Made by a program: the position numbers and the translations under genes
DNA from: Gordonibacter faecis
GTDB taxonomy: Bacteria; Actinomycetota; Coriobacteriia; Coriobacteriales; Eggerthellaceae
Assembly (NCBI RefSeq): GCF_030077735.1
Contig: NZ_JASJEU010000013.1
Span: 62,001 to 126,000, forward strand
Reading direction: 5' to 3'
Length of the DNA: 64,000 nt
Shown: one piece after another, positions 50,997-58,745 of the stretch
Numbering within the stretch: position 1 is the stretch's first letter
Layout: each line of letters starts with the position of its first letter
The notes under the pieces: generated by a model
Database searches by the model: none
What the model was told of the DNA's origin: nothing
The model's input: only the letters and a program-made list of their open reading frames with translations

Positions 50997-52730
50997 ATGT
51001 CTATCAAAGAGAAATACGGCCTCACCGACGAGGGCGTGCGCAATGTCAAGCTGGGTGCCGCGTGGACGGCGATATCGAACATCGCGGTGTTTGCGGGCGT
51101 GGGAATCCTATTCCTCGCGATGGGGGCGTTTGTCGACCATGTGATAGGAGGCGCGCCGCTGCCCGATCTTCTGCCGTATCTGGCGGGGCTTGTCGTGTTC
51201 ATAGTGGTGCTGTTCGTCACCGAGTACTTCGCCTACTACTACCAGTACGGCGTCATCTACAACGAGAGCGGCCGGCAGCGCATCGGGCTGGCTGAGCGTC
51301 TACGGAAGCTCCCGCTGTCGTTTTTCGGGCGGCGCGATCTGGCCGACCTCACCGAGACCATCATGGGTGACGTGAAAACCATCGAGCATGCCTACAGCCA
51401 TGTGCTGCCCGAGCTGTACGGCGCCTACATCATGCTGGGCGTGGCGGCGGCGGGGTTGCTGGTGTTCGACTGGCGACTGGCCATCGCGGCGCTGTGGAGC
51501 GCGCCGGTAGCGCTGGGGCTGCTGTTCGGCGCGCGGGGCATCCTGGCGCCGCTCGTGCGCGAGACGCGTATGAGGAACATTGTCGTGTCCGACGACATCC
51601 AGGAAGCACTTGAATGCGTGCGCGAAGTGCGCGCCACCAACCAGGAGGAACGCTATCTTGAACATATCCGCGCCGACGTGGACGCTGCCGAAAAGCAGAC
51701 CATCAAAGGCGAGCTTATGATGGGCGTCTTTGTAAACGGCGCGCAGATCGTGCTGCGCCTGGGGCTTGCCACCACAATCTTGGCGGGCGCTGCGTTCGTG
51801 CTCGACGGCACCTGCAGCTTCATGACGCTGTTCTGCTTCTTGCTGGTGGTGTCTCGCATCTACGCGCCGTTCGACCAGTGTCTCATGCTCATCGCCGAGC
51901 TGTTCGCGGCCAAAACAGCGAGCGCTCGTATGAAGAGTTTCTTCGAGGAACCCCTGGCTCAAGGAGGCAACGATTACGCACCGCAGGGTCACGACGTCGT
52001 GTTCGACGACGTGTCGTTTTCCTATGACGGCGGCGATCGGGTTCTCTCGCACGTGCAATTCACGGCGCGCGAGGGCGAGGTCACTGCTCTCGTAGGACCT
52101 AGCGGAAGCGGCAAGTCGACGTGCGCGAAGCTCGTGTGCCGCTTCTGGGACGCAACGTCCGGCCGCGTGACCGTAGGCGGCGTAGACGTGGCGACGGTCG
52201 ACCCCGAGGTACTGCTGGGGGACTTTTCCATGGTGTTCCAGGACGTCGTGCTGTTCGACGACACCGTAATGGGCAATATTCGCCTGGGCAGACGCGGCGC
52301 ATCCGACGAGGAAGTGCTCGCCGCGGCGCGGGCTGCCAACTGCGATGAGTTCGTCTCCCGCATGCCACAGGGCTACGCCACGATGATCGGCGAGAACGGG
52401 GCGCGCCTTTCCGGCGGCGAGCGCCAGCGGATCTCAATTGCGCGGGCGTTGCTCAAGGGCGCGCCTATCGTATTGCTCGACGAGGCGACCGCGTCGCTTG
52501 ACGTGGAGAACGAGACGGAGGTGCAGCAGGCACTCTCGAGGCTGCTCGCCGGTAAGACTGTCATCGTGATCGCCCATCGCATGCGCACGGTGGCGAACGC
52601 CGACAAGGTGGTGGTGCTCGACTCCGGACGTGTTGTCGAGCAGGGCACCCCGATCGGGCTTATGGAGCGGGACGGCCTGTTCGCCCGCATGGTCCGTCTT
52701 CAGCAGGAAAGCGCCCAATGGGCCCTATAG
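50997..52730 (+). CDS. ABC transporter half 2 (permease-ATPase), YbtQ/IrtB-like
   Basis: A 577-residue partner of the preceding protein, with which it should form a heterodimer. Membrane domain to about residue 320; Walker A GPSGSGKS, Q-loop MVFQDVVLFDDTV, signature LSGGERQRIS, Walker B IVLLDEATASLD, switch His in VIAHRM. The ATG follows the upstream stop without a gap and uses the GAGGAGGTGG inside the previous gene. Its 3' end overlaps the MntR-like gene by 13 bases. Confidence 0.9.
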   Translation: MSIKEKYGLTDEGVRNVKLGAAWTAISNIAVFAGVGILFLAMGAFVDHVIGGAPLPDLLPYLAGLVVFIVVLFVTEYFAYYYQYGVIYNESGRQRIGLAERLRKLPLSFFGRRDLADLTETIMGDVKTIEHAYSHVLPELYGAYIMLGVAAAGLLVFDWRLAIAALWSAPVALGLLFGARGILAPLVRETRMRNIVVSDDIQEALECVREVRATNQEERYLEHIRADVDAAEKQTIKGELMMGVFVNGAQIVLRLGLATTILAGAAFVLDGTCSFMTLFCFLLVVSRIYAPFDQCLMLIAELFAAKTASARMKSFFEEPLAQGGNDYAPQGHDVVFDDVSFSYDGGDRVLSHVQFTAREGEVTALVGPSGSGKSTCAKLVCRFWDATSGRVTVGGVDVATVDPEVLLGDFSMVFQDVVLFDDTVMGNIRLGRRGASDEEVLAAARAANCDEFVSRMPQGYATMIGENGARLSGGERQRISIARALLKGAPIVLLDEATASLDVENETEVQQALSRLLAGKTVIVIAHRMRTVANADKVVVLDSGRVVEQGTPIGLMERDGLFARMVRLQQESAQWAL

Positions 52731-53149
52731 GGAATCGTCGTGGTTCTGACGAGGGTTCTGCCCGTCTCCGCATCCGTGATTCCTCCGAGGACTACCTCGA
52801 GGCTATCCTCATCATCCACGCCGAGCGCGGGCACTGCCGAAACGTCGACATCGCGGAGCATATGGGCGTCACCAAGCCGAGCGTGACCAAGGCGCTCGTC
52901 AACCTGGCGCAAAAGGGCCTTGTTGACGTCGTCGACCGCGACGCGAGGCTCACTTCCGAAGGGCGCCGCCTCGCCGAGGAGACGCTCGCCAAGCACCGTT
53001 TCTTCAAGCGGCTGCTCTGCGACGCCGGGGTGGATGCGGAAGTCGCGTCAGAGGAGGCGTGCCGCATGGAGCACTGCATATCCGACCCTTCCTTCCGTCG
53101 CCTTGCGGACCATCTTGCGGACCTGCGGGAGCAGGGCAAGAACGGGTGA
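52718..53149 (+). CDS. DtxR/MntR-family metal-dependent repressor
   Basis: A 143-residue regulator with an N-terminal winged HTH (DSSEDYLEAILIIH, HMGVTKPSVTKALVNLA) and a short dimerisation domain without the SH3-like extension, as in MntR. Positions equivalent to MntR metal ligands are kept: Asp and Glu in EDYLEAI, His in AKHRFF, Glu and His in EEACRMEHCIS. It overlaps the ABC gene, so it is probably co-expressed and feeds back on the locus in response to Mn2+ or Fe2+. Which metal cannot be told. Confidence 0.88.
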   Translation: MGPIGNRRGSDEGSARLRIRDSSEDYLEAILIIHAERGHCRNVDIAEHMGVTKPSVTKALVNLAQKGLVDVVDRDARLTSEGRRLAEETLAKHRFFKRLLCDAGVDAEVASEEACRMEHCISDPSFRRLADHLADLREQGKNG

Positions 53150-53338
53150 CCGGTCGGGCGTCCGCGAGCCCAGGCAAAACTTATTGAATTCGGCGGCGCA
53201 CGCAGCCAGTACGGCTGGCGGCATGCGCCGCTTTCGCCCGCCCGGCGGCCCTCGTGCGGGCGACGACACGATACCGAGCGGCGACGATGGCAACGGGCAT
53301 CGCGCCATCGCCGCCGGACCCCGCGACTCTGAGATGCA

Positions 53339-53367
53339 GCGTCTGCCGCTCCGAAAGGAGCAGACGC
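53339..53367 (+). promoter_or_regulatory. Hairpin presenting the ribosome site of the HTH gene
   Basis: GCGTCTGC (53339-53346) pairs perfectly with GCAGACGC (53360-53367), and the stem ends directly at the ATG. The Shine-Dalgarno AAAGGAG (54-60) lies in the loop, with its last G in the stem. Such a structure could gate translation. A second, larger GC-rich inverted repeat, GCGGCGCA / TGCGCCGC, lies further upstream (about 53193-53231). Confidence 0.5.
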
Positions 53368-53598
53368 ATGACAGCCGAATCAGCGGGATACCCGTTCGCT
53401 AAGGTCCCCGTGCCGATCCAGGACACCTACTCGGTGGCGGAGATTGCGATACTACTGCGCGTGAGCAGGAACGCGGTCTACGAATGGAGCCTCCTCGAGG
53501 ACGACCCCCTGCCGCTCAGGAGGATGATGGGAAGGAGAAGAGGGCGCTTCGCGTTCAGGGACGAGCTTTTCGAGTGGAGCAAGCGGCACGCGGAGTGA
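53368..53598 (+). CDS. Small HTH (excisionase/AlpA-like) protein
   Basis: A 76-residue protein with one helix-turn-helix (YSVAEIAILLRVSRNAVYEW, about residues 22-41) followed by a wing rich in Arg (RRMMGRRRGRFAFRDELFEW). This is the shape of excisionase-like or MerR-type DNA-binding proteins used by mobile elements. ATG chosen for the perfect AAAGGAG and codon use. A shortened second copy lies at about 57325. Confidence 0.75.
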   Translation: MTAESAGYPFAKVPVPIQDTYSVAEIAILLRVSRNAVYEWSLLEDDPLPLRRMMGRRRGRFAFRDELFEWSKRHAE

Positions 53599-54190
53599 GC
53601 TTCGATGTCACAAATCTCCAATCGGAGCTGAAAGCGCTCTTCTCGTTTCGTGGTCGGGCTCTAACGTTGATTCCTGGACTGCGACAGCATGCAATCTTGT
53701 TCCTCCGAAACGTCTCCGTAGTTGCGCCTAGTTTAGTTTGGCTTAGCCTGCTTTTCCTCCGATTCTGACCGTTGCGGAATCGATCTCGATGAGAAGCCCT
53801 GAGTCGAGTTAGATTCACTCACGGTTGTTGAGCGCATACCGTCTGCATTGCCCTAGTGCAAGCACGCATCGAAAGCGAACCAAGCCCTCTGATACTGGTC
53901 TGCGCTATCTAACTTCGGAAGAACGGTAGCATCGGACGCGGTCTTGCCCGGGGTATGTCAGAAAGTGGTTAAAGTCTCCGTTGATGCCAAATGAGGGGAG
54001 CCGCCCGGGGCTGCGAACTCAAAGCTTGGTGTGGCCGCCATGGGCCTACCATTCTTTCTTGCTCCATCGAAATCCATCGGCGCCGAGATTGTGCTTAGCT
54101 CGTCAGTGCATTGTCTGTCCGAGAACCGAACGGGAGTCGAATCCGCCGCGAACATAGGACTTTCGGCTTTGCTCCTCGCTGTGGTGGATA
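53599..54190. other. Intergenic region, no gene seen
   Basis: 592 bases between the HTH gene and the acidic-protein gene. Composition drops from the GC-rich left to mixed. ORFs here (53555-53818, 53958-54155 minus) have no ribosome site or recognisable motif. No tRNA-like or att-like structure was found by eye. Confidence 0.4.
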
Positions 54191-54505
54191 CTAACAGCTG
54201 ACCTCATCACTGCTTTTATCGCTGCTGTCCATCTCTTCTGATTTCTGCTCTTCCAGAAGCTTGTTTATGCCATCCCTGATTCCCTCTAGCAAGGATACGA
54301 ATTCGTCAAAGACCTTTTGCTTTACCTTGCCAGCATCCTGGACGTCAATTTCGTATTTGCTTCCAGGTTCGAAATCGAGAAGTTCGAACAGCGTCTTTGC
54401 GTTGGTCGAATTGTCCTTAATGACCACCTGCTTTCCCTCGCTATTGCTAAGAACGATTTCCTCCTGCTGGTTGCCTTCGACAGTGATTTTAATTTCGCGT
54501 GCCAT
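54191..54505 (-). CDS. Small acidic protein partnering the PHP-ATPase gene
   Basis: A 104-residue acidic protein with an N-terminal beta-type segment (REIKITVEGNQQEEIVLSNS), a middle helix and a Glu/Asp/Ser-rich tail. It overlaps the 3' end of the PHP-ATPase gene by 17 bases and uses AAGGAGG inside that gene, so the two are co-translated. No family recognised. The pairing suggests an accessory or regulatory subunit of the ATPase. Confidence 0.7.
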   Translation of the reverse strand: MAREIKITVEGNQQEEIVLSNSEGKQVVIKDNSTNAKTLFELLDFEPGSKYEIDVQDAGKVKQKVFDEFVSLLEGIRDGINKLLEEQKSEEMDSSDKSSDEVSC

Positions 54506-56846
54506 ACGCTTTCAACCTCCTTGCCAGAGCCTGCCGTCCGCCGTCCATGTTTTCCGCGATCCATTCAAGAGCTTCGCAGCCTTCGTCCTCAAGGCATCCA
54601 GACTTAAGCGAAAGCGAAAAGCGTCTTTTGTCGTCGCGCGAACCGGATGCGATGATCACGTTGTCTGCGTCTAGGTTGACGACGAGAAGAGGATTGTGGG
54701 TGACGAGTATAACTTGCGCCTTGTCCCTCAGTCCCTGGATTGCTGCAGATAGCTCTTTGGAAATCTTTAGGTTAGAGATGTTGTCTTCGGGCTGGTCGAT
54801 GAGCAGCACATCCGCCTGGGTCACATTTTGATCGAGCAAGACTTCGTAATATATCAGCGCCTTTTCGCCGAAAGTGTTGCCGATAACTCGTTCTGAGGTG
54901 TTCTGGCGTTTAACCTCCTGCTCTGTTTTGCAAAGAGAATCCAGAAAAGACTCGAGGTTCTTTTTGACCGTTTCGTCGATCTTGTCGACCTGCCTAGTTC
55001 CCCTGACGGCGTTGCACAAGGATTCCTCTGCATCGATTGTTTCGATAGAGGCTTTGTCGAACCCGTCGTTGAACAGGGATTTGTAGAATTCCTCTTCGAC
55101 CTCTTCGGCTGTTTTGGTCACGTATGGGGCGTAAGACCTGAAGACATATCCGCCAGCACGTTTATCCACGTAGCCGATACCCTGGTCGTAGTATTTCGAC
55201 AGAGAAGGGAAGGAAGGGTACTCTTTTTTGATGTCCAGAGACGCCTGCGCTTGCTGAATGACTTTCGAGATGACCGCTTGCTTCAACGTGCTATAGCTTT
55301 CGGCTTGTCGATCGAGATTCGTAGAGGTCCTATTCGTGCTAGCCTTGTACTGTGTAATCGAGGTGAGGATGACGTTCTCGACGGAGCTGAACAGTCTTTC
55401 GGAGTCCAGTCTTTTCTCGACAGAAGACAAGGCATCATTTAATGAAGCCAGCGCCTCATTCAGACTCTTCAGTTCGTCAGGGGTGTATATGAGTTCGTTG
55501 TCTTCGATTTCGGTTTTTAGCTGCGTGATAATTGACCTCAATGCCGCAAAGCGATTTTCGAGTTGCGAGTAGTCTCTTGCCGCGAAGCCTTCGGTCGACA
55601 CGGATACAAAGAACGTCTTGCGTAGGTATTCCTCCTTCACGGTCAAGGCGCTGCTCGCGGCTTCGCCAAGCGTTTGCTTTGCTCCTATGCGCCTGCGCAC
55701 CCATTCCATTACTCGATTTGTGAACGTTGTAATTTGCGATCTGAAGTCTTGGCAGTTGACTTCAGAAAAAAGAGAGCGTCCATCAGGGTACAGGTCTTTA
55801 TTGTTGTTGTAGTCGTTAAATAGCTCGCCTTGGAATACCGCCTTGCTCCTATTTGGCAGGGCGGGTATCTCGATTCGGTTATTCCTTTTTGCTGCTTTAA
55901 CATGGCTCTCCGAATCGTTTCCTGAAATAAGTTTAAGAAGTGTTGATTTGCCTGATCCGTTTTCACCAATGATGACGTTCACCCCGGGGCTAAGTTGCGT
56001 ATCAACGCCATTTACGCTTACTTTTTCCAAGAATGGATAAGAGACGCTGTCGATTCTTCCAAATCTGGTTTCGGGCGAAGTGATTGCGAGCAGCAAACCC
56101 CTAAACGAGGGAAGGGCCCTGATGGTGGTGAAGACCGGAGCGCCTTGTCTGACGTTCTTGGAGTCATGGTTGGGGTATACGGCCCATTCGTGACAGTCGA
56201 TGCCGATAAGCAAGCCGATGGAGTTGCAGAACTCGCTCATGTCGACCAGATTGTTTTTTACAATGCCTTCCACATTAGGGCTCTGAATCTCAATTGCACT
56301 AATATAGCCAATTTCCAAATAGTCCAAAAAATCCGAGCAGGCATCGCTGAAAGAATTGGCGCCGCCCTTTTGCTTGGGGTCAAGGCTCTTCCTTTGATAT
56401 GCAACCAAAATGACAGGAAGTTTAATTTCCTTAAGAATGGATTCAAAGTCATTTTTCGAATACTTGTGGTCTTTGTTCTCGGGAGCATGCCTGCTCATGA
56501 CAAGTTCGATGGTCTCGTAGTCTTCTTTTGCCTTGCAGTCAAAATAGGCGAGGATGTGACACGGCTTTGCCGTATCAAGCAAAACATCAAATTCGATTCC
56601 GGCAATGATGCCTTTAACTGACGGGTATGATCCTAGCCGAATAAGCTTCTCGGCTTCTATATAAAGCTTTGAATCGAACGTATTGTGGTCGGTGAAGGAA
56701 ATAAGATTGATCCCCTCCGTCTCTAATTTATTGAAGAGCACGGGCAGGTTTCCAATGGTCGACTGGTCAACCACCCCGACACTTTCTTTGTATTTGCTGG
56801 CAATCGAGTGGATATGCAAATCGATTTTTATGTTCTCATTCAGCAT
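54489..56846 (-). CDS. PHP phosphoesterase-SMC-like ATPase fusion (TrlF-like)
   Basis: A 785-residue protein. Residues 1-225 form a PHP metal-dependent phosphoesterase with all ligands visible: DLHIHS (H11, H13), TDHN (D53, H54), IEF (E85), CHIL (H97), IDCHEW (D217, H219). Residues about 265-785 form an ABC/SMC-type ATPase: Walker A GENGSGKS (294-301), a long helical insert with coiled-coil character (about 420-500), Walker B VLLIDQPED and H-loop ILVTHNP. It resembles the TrlF-type PHP-ATPases found near defence genes. Probable nuclease or phosphatase gated by the ATPase. Both active sites look intact. Confidence 0.8.
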   Translation of the reverse strand: MLNENIKIDLHIHSIASKYKESVGVVDQSTIGNLPVLFNKLETEGINLISFTDHNTFDSKLYIEAEKLIRLGSYPSVKGIIAGIEFDVLLDTAKPCHILAYFDCKAKEDYETIELVMSRHAPENKDHKYSKNDFESILKEIKLPVILVAYQRKSLDPKQKGGANSFSDACSDFLDYLEIGYISAIEIQSPNVEGIVKNNLVDMSEFCNSIGLLIGIDCHEWAVYPNHDSKNVRQGAPVFTTIRALPSFRGLLLAITSPETRFGRIDSVSYPFLEKVSVNGVDTQLSPGVNVIIGENGSGKSTLLKLISGNDSESHVKAAKRNNRIEIPALPNRSKAVFQGELFNDYNNNKDLYPDGRSLFSEVNCQDFRSQITTFTNRVMEWVRRRIGAKQTLGEAASSALTVKEEYLRKTFFVSVSTEGFAARDYSQLENRFAALRSIITQLKTEIEDNELIYTPDELKSLNEALASLNDALSSVEKRLDSERLFSSVENVILTSITQYKASTNRTSTNLDRQAESYSTLKQAVISKVIQQAQASLDIKKEYPSFPSLSKYYDQGIGYVDKRAGGYVFRSYAPYVTKTAEEVEEEFYKSLFNDGFDKASIETIDAEESLCNAVRGTRQVDKIDETVKKNLESFLDSLCKTEQEVKRQNTSERVIGNTFGEKALIYYEVLLDQNVTQADVLLIDQPEDNISNLKISKELSAAIQGLRDKAQVILVTHNPLLVVNLDADNVIIASGSRDDKRRFSLSLKSGCLEDEGCEALEWIAENMDGGRQALARRLKAYGTRN

Positions 56847-57324
56847 TGTGCAGCTCCAATCAAGCCAGGTCGAAGCGATGATCAGGCAAGTCTTTCGATG
56901 AAGCCTTTATTTTCTCTCAAAGCGATCTTGTCAATCATCGGTATATATCAAGCATAGCCGATTCATGGGAAACGAATCGGGCATCATGCCGATTATTCAA
57001 CAGTTTGGATTAATAATTCTATCGTGGAGAGCTGACGACGTAAGACTCTATCCTTCTCATTACGGGACATAGATTGTGGTCTTAGCAGTGAATAAGCGCG
57101 AACCTCCTTGGCATCTTATGGGACAATCGACGCCGCTGCCTCTGATAGGAGGTTTGAGCTTGTTCCGCTTTGATAGCATACACGGTTCAAGATTCCTTGT
57201 CCTTACGTATCCCTCTCTCGAACCAAGGAATGCCCAGCATATCCTGCGCTGACGATGAGGCTGAGGCAATTGAACGTGCTTCTCGGGTGTGAGTTGGATT
57301 TCCATTTAGGCGGGATGCTCGCAC
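56847..57324. other. Intergenic region, no gene seen
   Basis: 478 bases, AT-richer, containing the promoter of the PHP-ATPase gene. A leftward ORF at 57060-57305 (81 codons) has no ribosome site and no motif, and I do not call it. Confidence 0.4.
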
Positions 57325-57450
57325 GCCAAGGTACCCATGCCGATTCAGGACACGTACTCAGCGGCGGAGATGGCGATACTCCTGCGCGTAAGCAGGAGCG
57401 CGGTCTACGAATGGAGTCTCTTCAAGTGGAGTAAGCACCACGCGACTTGG
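57325..57450 (+). pseudogene. Shortened second copy of the HTH gene
   Basis: AAGGTACCCATGCCGATTCA... matches the HTH gene from AAGGTCCCCGTG (53401) on. The products align as PIQDTYSAAEMAILLRVSRS-AVYEWSL, then jump to FKWSKHHA. About 24 codons (the Arg-rich wing) are missing in frame, and the frame then runs into unrelated sequence to a TAG at 57535-57537. The original stop is lost. Confidence 0.7.
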
Positions 57451-57589
57451 TTAATCGTAGCTAAAGCAAAGGCTTTAGTGTATTTGGCTTTGCCGAGCAA
57501 AGGATGGCTTTCGTCCAGGTCGACTAGATGGTTTTAGAAATACTTCTATCCGCTAAGTCGAGGCTGCTCCATTAAGGTCCATCAGGTGT

Positions 57590-57669
57590 AAGAGTTGACA
57601 CCATCTAACTTTGATGGCAAACTTTCCGCTGTGAAAGATATCTAAGTTATTTTTAAAGGGAGGTGGCTA
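57590..57669 (+). promoter_or_regulatory. Promoter and operator-like repeats of the TetR gene
   Basis: A consensus -35 box TTGACA (57594-57599) is followed by CTTTGATGGC (57609-57618) and AAAGATATCTAAGTTATTTT (57634-57653). Both blocks recur downstream of the TetR gene at 58326-58351, the first inverted (GCCATCAAAG) and the second direct (AAAGATAACTAAGTCATTTT). GGGAGGTGG is the ribosome site. Confidence 0.5.
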
Positions 57670-58308
57670 GTGGGCAATGGCAACTACCAAGAGACGCACG
57701 AGCGCATCTTGAAAAGCGGTCTTGCGGCGTTTTTGGAAGAGGGATTCGAGAAGGCGAACCTGCGCAGGATTTGCAAAACAGCCGGTGTGACAACCGGGGC
57801 GTTCTACAAGCACTTCGAGGACAAAGAGGCGCTCTTCTCCGAACTGGTCGAGCCTCTGGCAAGCATGATTCGCGAAGCTTACGCCCAAGGTGAGCAGCGA
57901 GGCTTCGCCGGGTACGACGAAGGGGAGCCAGTGACTCCGGAGCAGGTGCGCGCCGCCCTCGAGACTAAAGCGGCAGGGACGCTCGCCACCACGGCGATGC
58001 TGTACTCCCATCGCGATATCTACGAGCTCCTTGTGTTCCGCTCTTACGGCACTCCGTACGAGCATTTTCTGGATTGGCTCGTCGACGAGGAAGATAGAAC
58101 GACCCTCCGTGCTCTTGAGCTAATCCACGGCGCAGAAAAGGCTCGAACCGTTATCTCGAAAGAGTCTCTCCATATCGTCAACCACGCGTTCTACAGCGCC
58201 CTTTCCGAGAACATCGTCCATGCGAAGAGCCTTGAGGAACTTAACGCGACGACAAAGGTTATTTCAACGTTCTTCAATTCAGGCTGGGAGAAATATCGCA
58301 TGCCCTGA
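57670..58308 (+). CDS. TetR-family regulator
   Basis: A 212-residue protein starting with GTG. The N-terminal HTH is complete (ILKSGLAAFLEEGFEKANLR and AGVTTGAFYKHFEDKEALF). The C-terminal domain resembles clostridial/coriobacterial TetR proteins next to efflux or ABC genes. There is no transporter gene here; instead the operator-like sequence recurs right after the gene, in front of a gene remnant. This suggests that its regulated neighbour has been lost. Confidence 0.9.
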   Translation: MGNGNYQETHERILKSGLAAFLEEGFEKANLRRICKTAGVTTGAFYKHFEDKEALFSELVEPLASMIREAYAQGEQRGFAGYDEGEPVTPEQVRAALETKAAGTLATTAMLYSHRDIYELLVFRSYGTPYEHFLDWLVDEEDRTTLRALELIHGAEKARTVISKESLHIVNHAFYSALSENIVHAKSLEELNATTKVISTFFNSGWEKYRMP

Positions 58309-58325
58309 TGGCCCTTTCTTTTTTT

Positions 58326-58351
58326 GCCATCAAAGATAACTAAGTCATTTT
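58326..58351. promoter_or_regulatory. Second operator-like copy after the TetR gene
   Basis: GCCATCAAAGATAACTAAGT-CATTTT repeats the TetR promoter blocks (about 17 of 20 positions for the AAAGATA...TTTT part). GCCATCA also pairs with TGATGGC at 58307-58313 around a T run, so the stretch may double as the terminator of the TetR gene. Confidence 0.45.
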
Positions 58352-58572
58352 CAATCGAACTCCTCTTCAGGATCGAAGAGGAGTTCGGGCTCAGGCCCGT
58401 CGGCGATGACAAGCTCGCCATCGCGCCCGGTGCAGAGAAGGCGCCGAAGCTCGCCGCCGCCATCAAGGCCTGGGAATCCCAGGTGGATGCGCTCGACCGC
58501 GGCGAGATAACCCCCGAGGAATACGAGTCCTGGAAGATGGGGATTGGTGGAAACCCGAGCCCTTCCGCATGA
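58345..58572 (+). pseudogene. 3' remnant of an unidentified gene
   Basis: After the operator-like block the sequence abruptly becomes coding in character (GC3-rich), giving ELLFRIEEEFGLRPVGDDKL...EITPEEYESWKMG and a stop at 58570-58572. It looks like the C-terminal 70 residues of a larger acidic protein whose 5' part was deleted. A perfect 12-bp palindrome GAACTCCTCTTC / GAAGAGGAGTTC (58357-58386) lies at its start. Family unknown. Confidence 0.4.
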
Positions 58573-58745
58573 ATGCGTCTCTGGTAAACACCAAACTTCT
58601 ATGGACGTGATGGCTCCGGATGGATTTCGCTTGCCATTCGGGGCAATTGCCGTCTTTATACCCGATTCGAAACGAATGAACGCGAGGGGTCCGATTGACA
58701 ATGCAACTGTCGTATCTCGTTCAAGGCGAGAAAACTAAGGAGAAT

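Noticed and set aside
57060..57305. 81-codon leftward ORF
   Set aside because: No ribosome site, erratic codon use, no recognisable domain.
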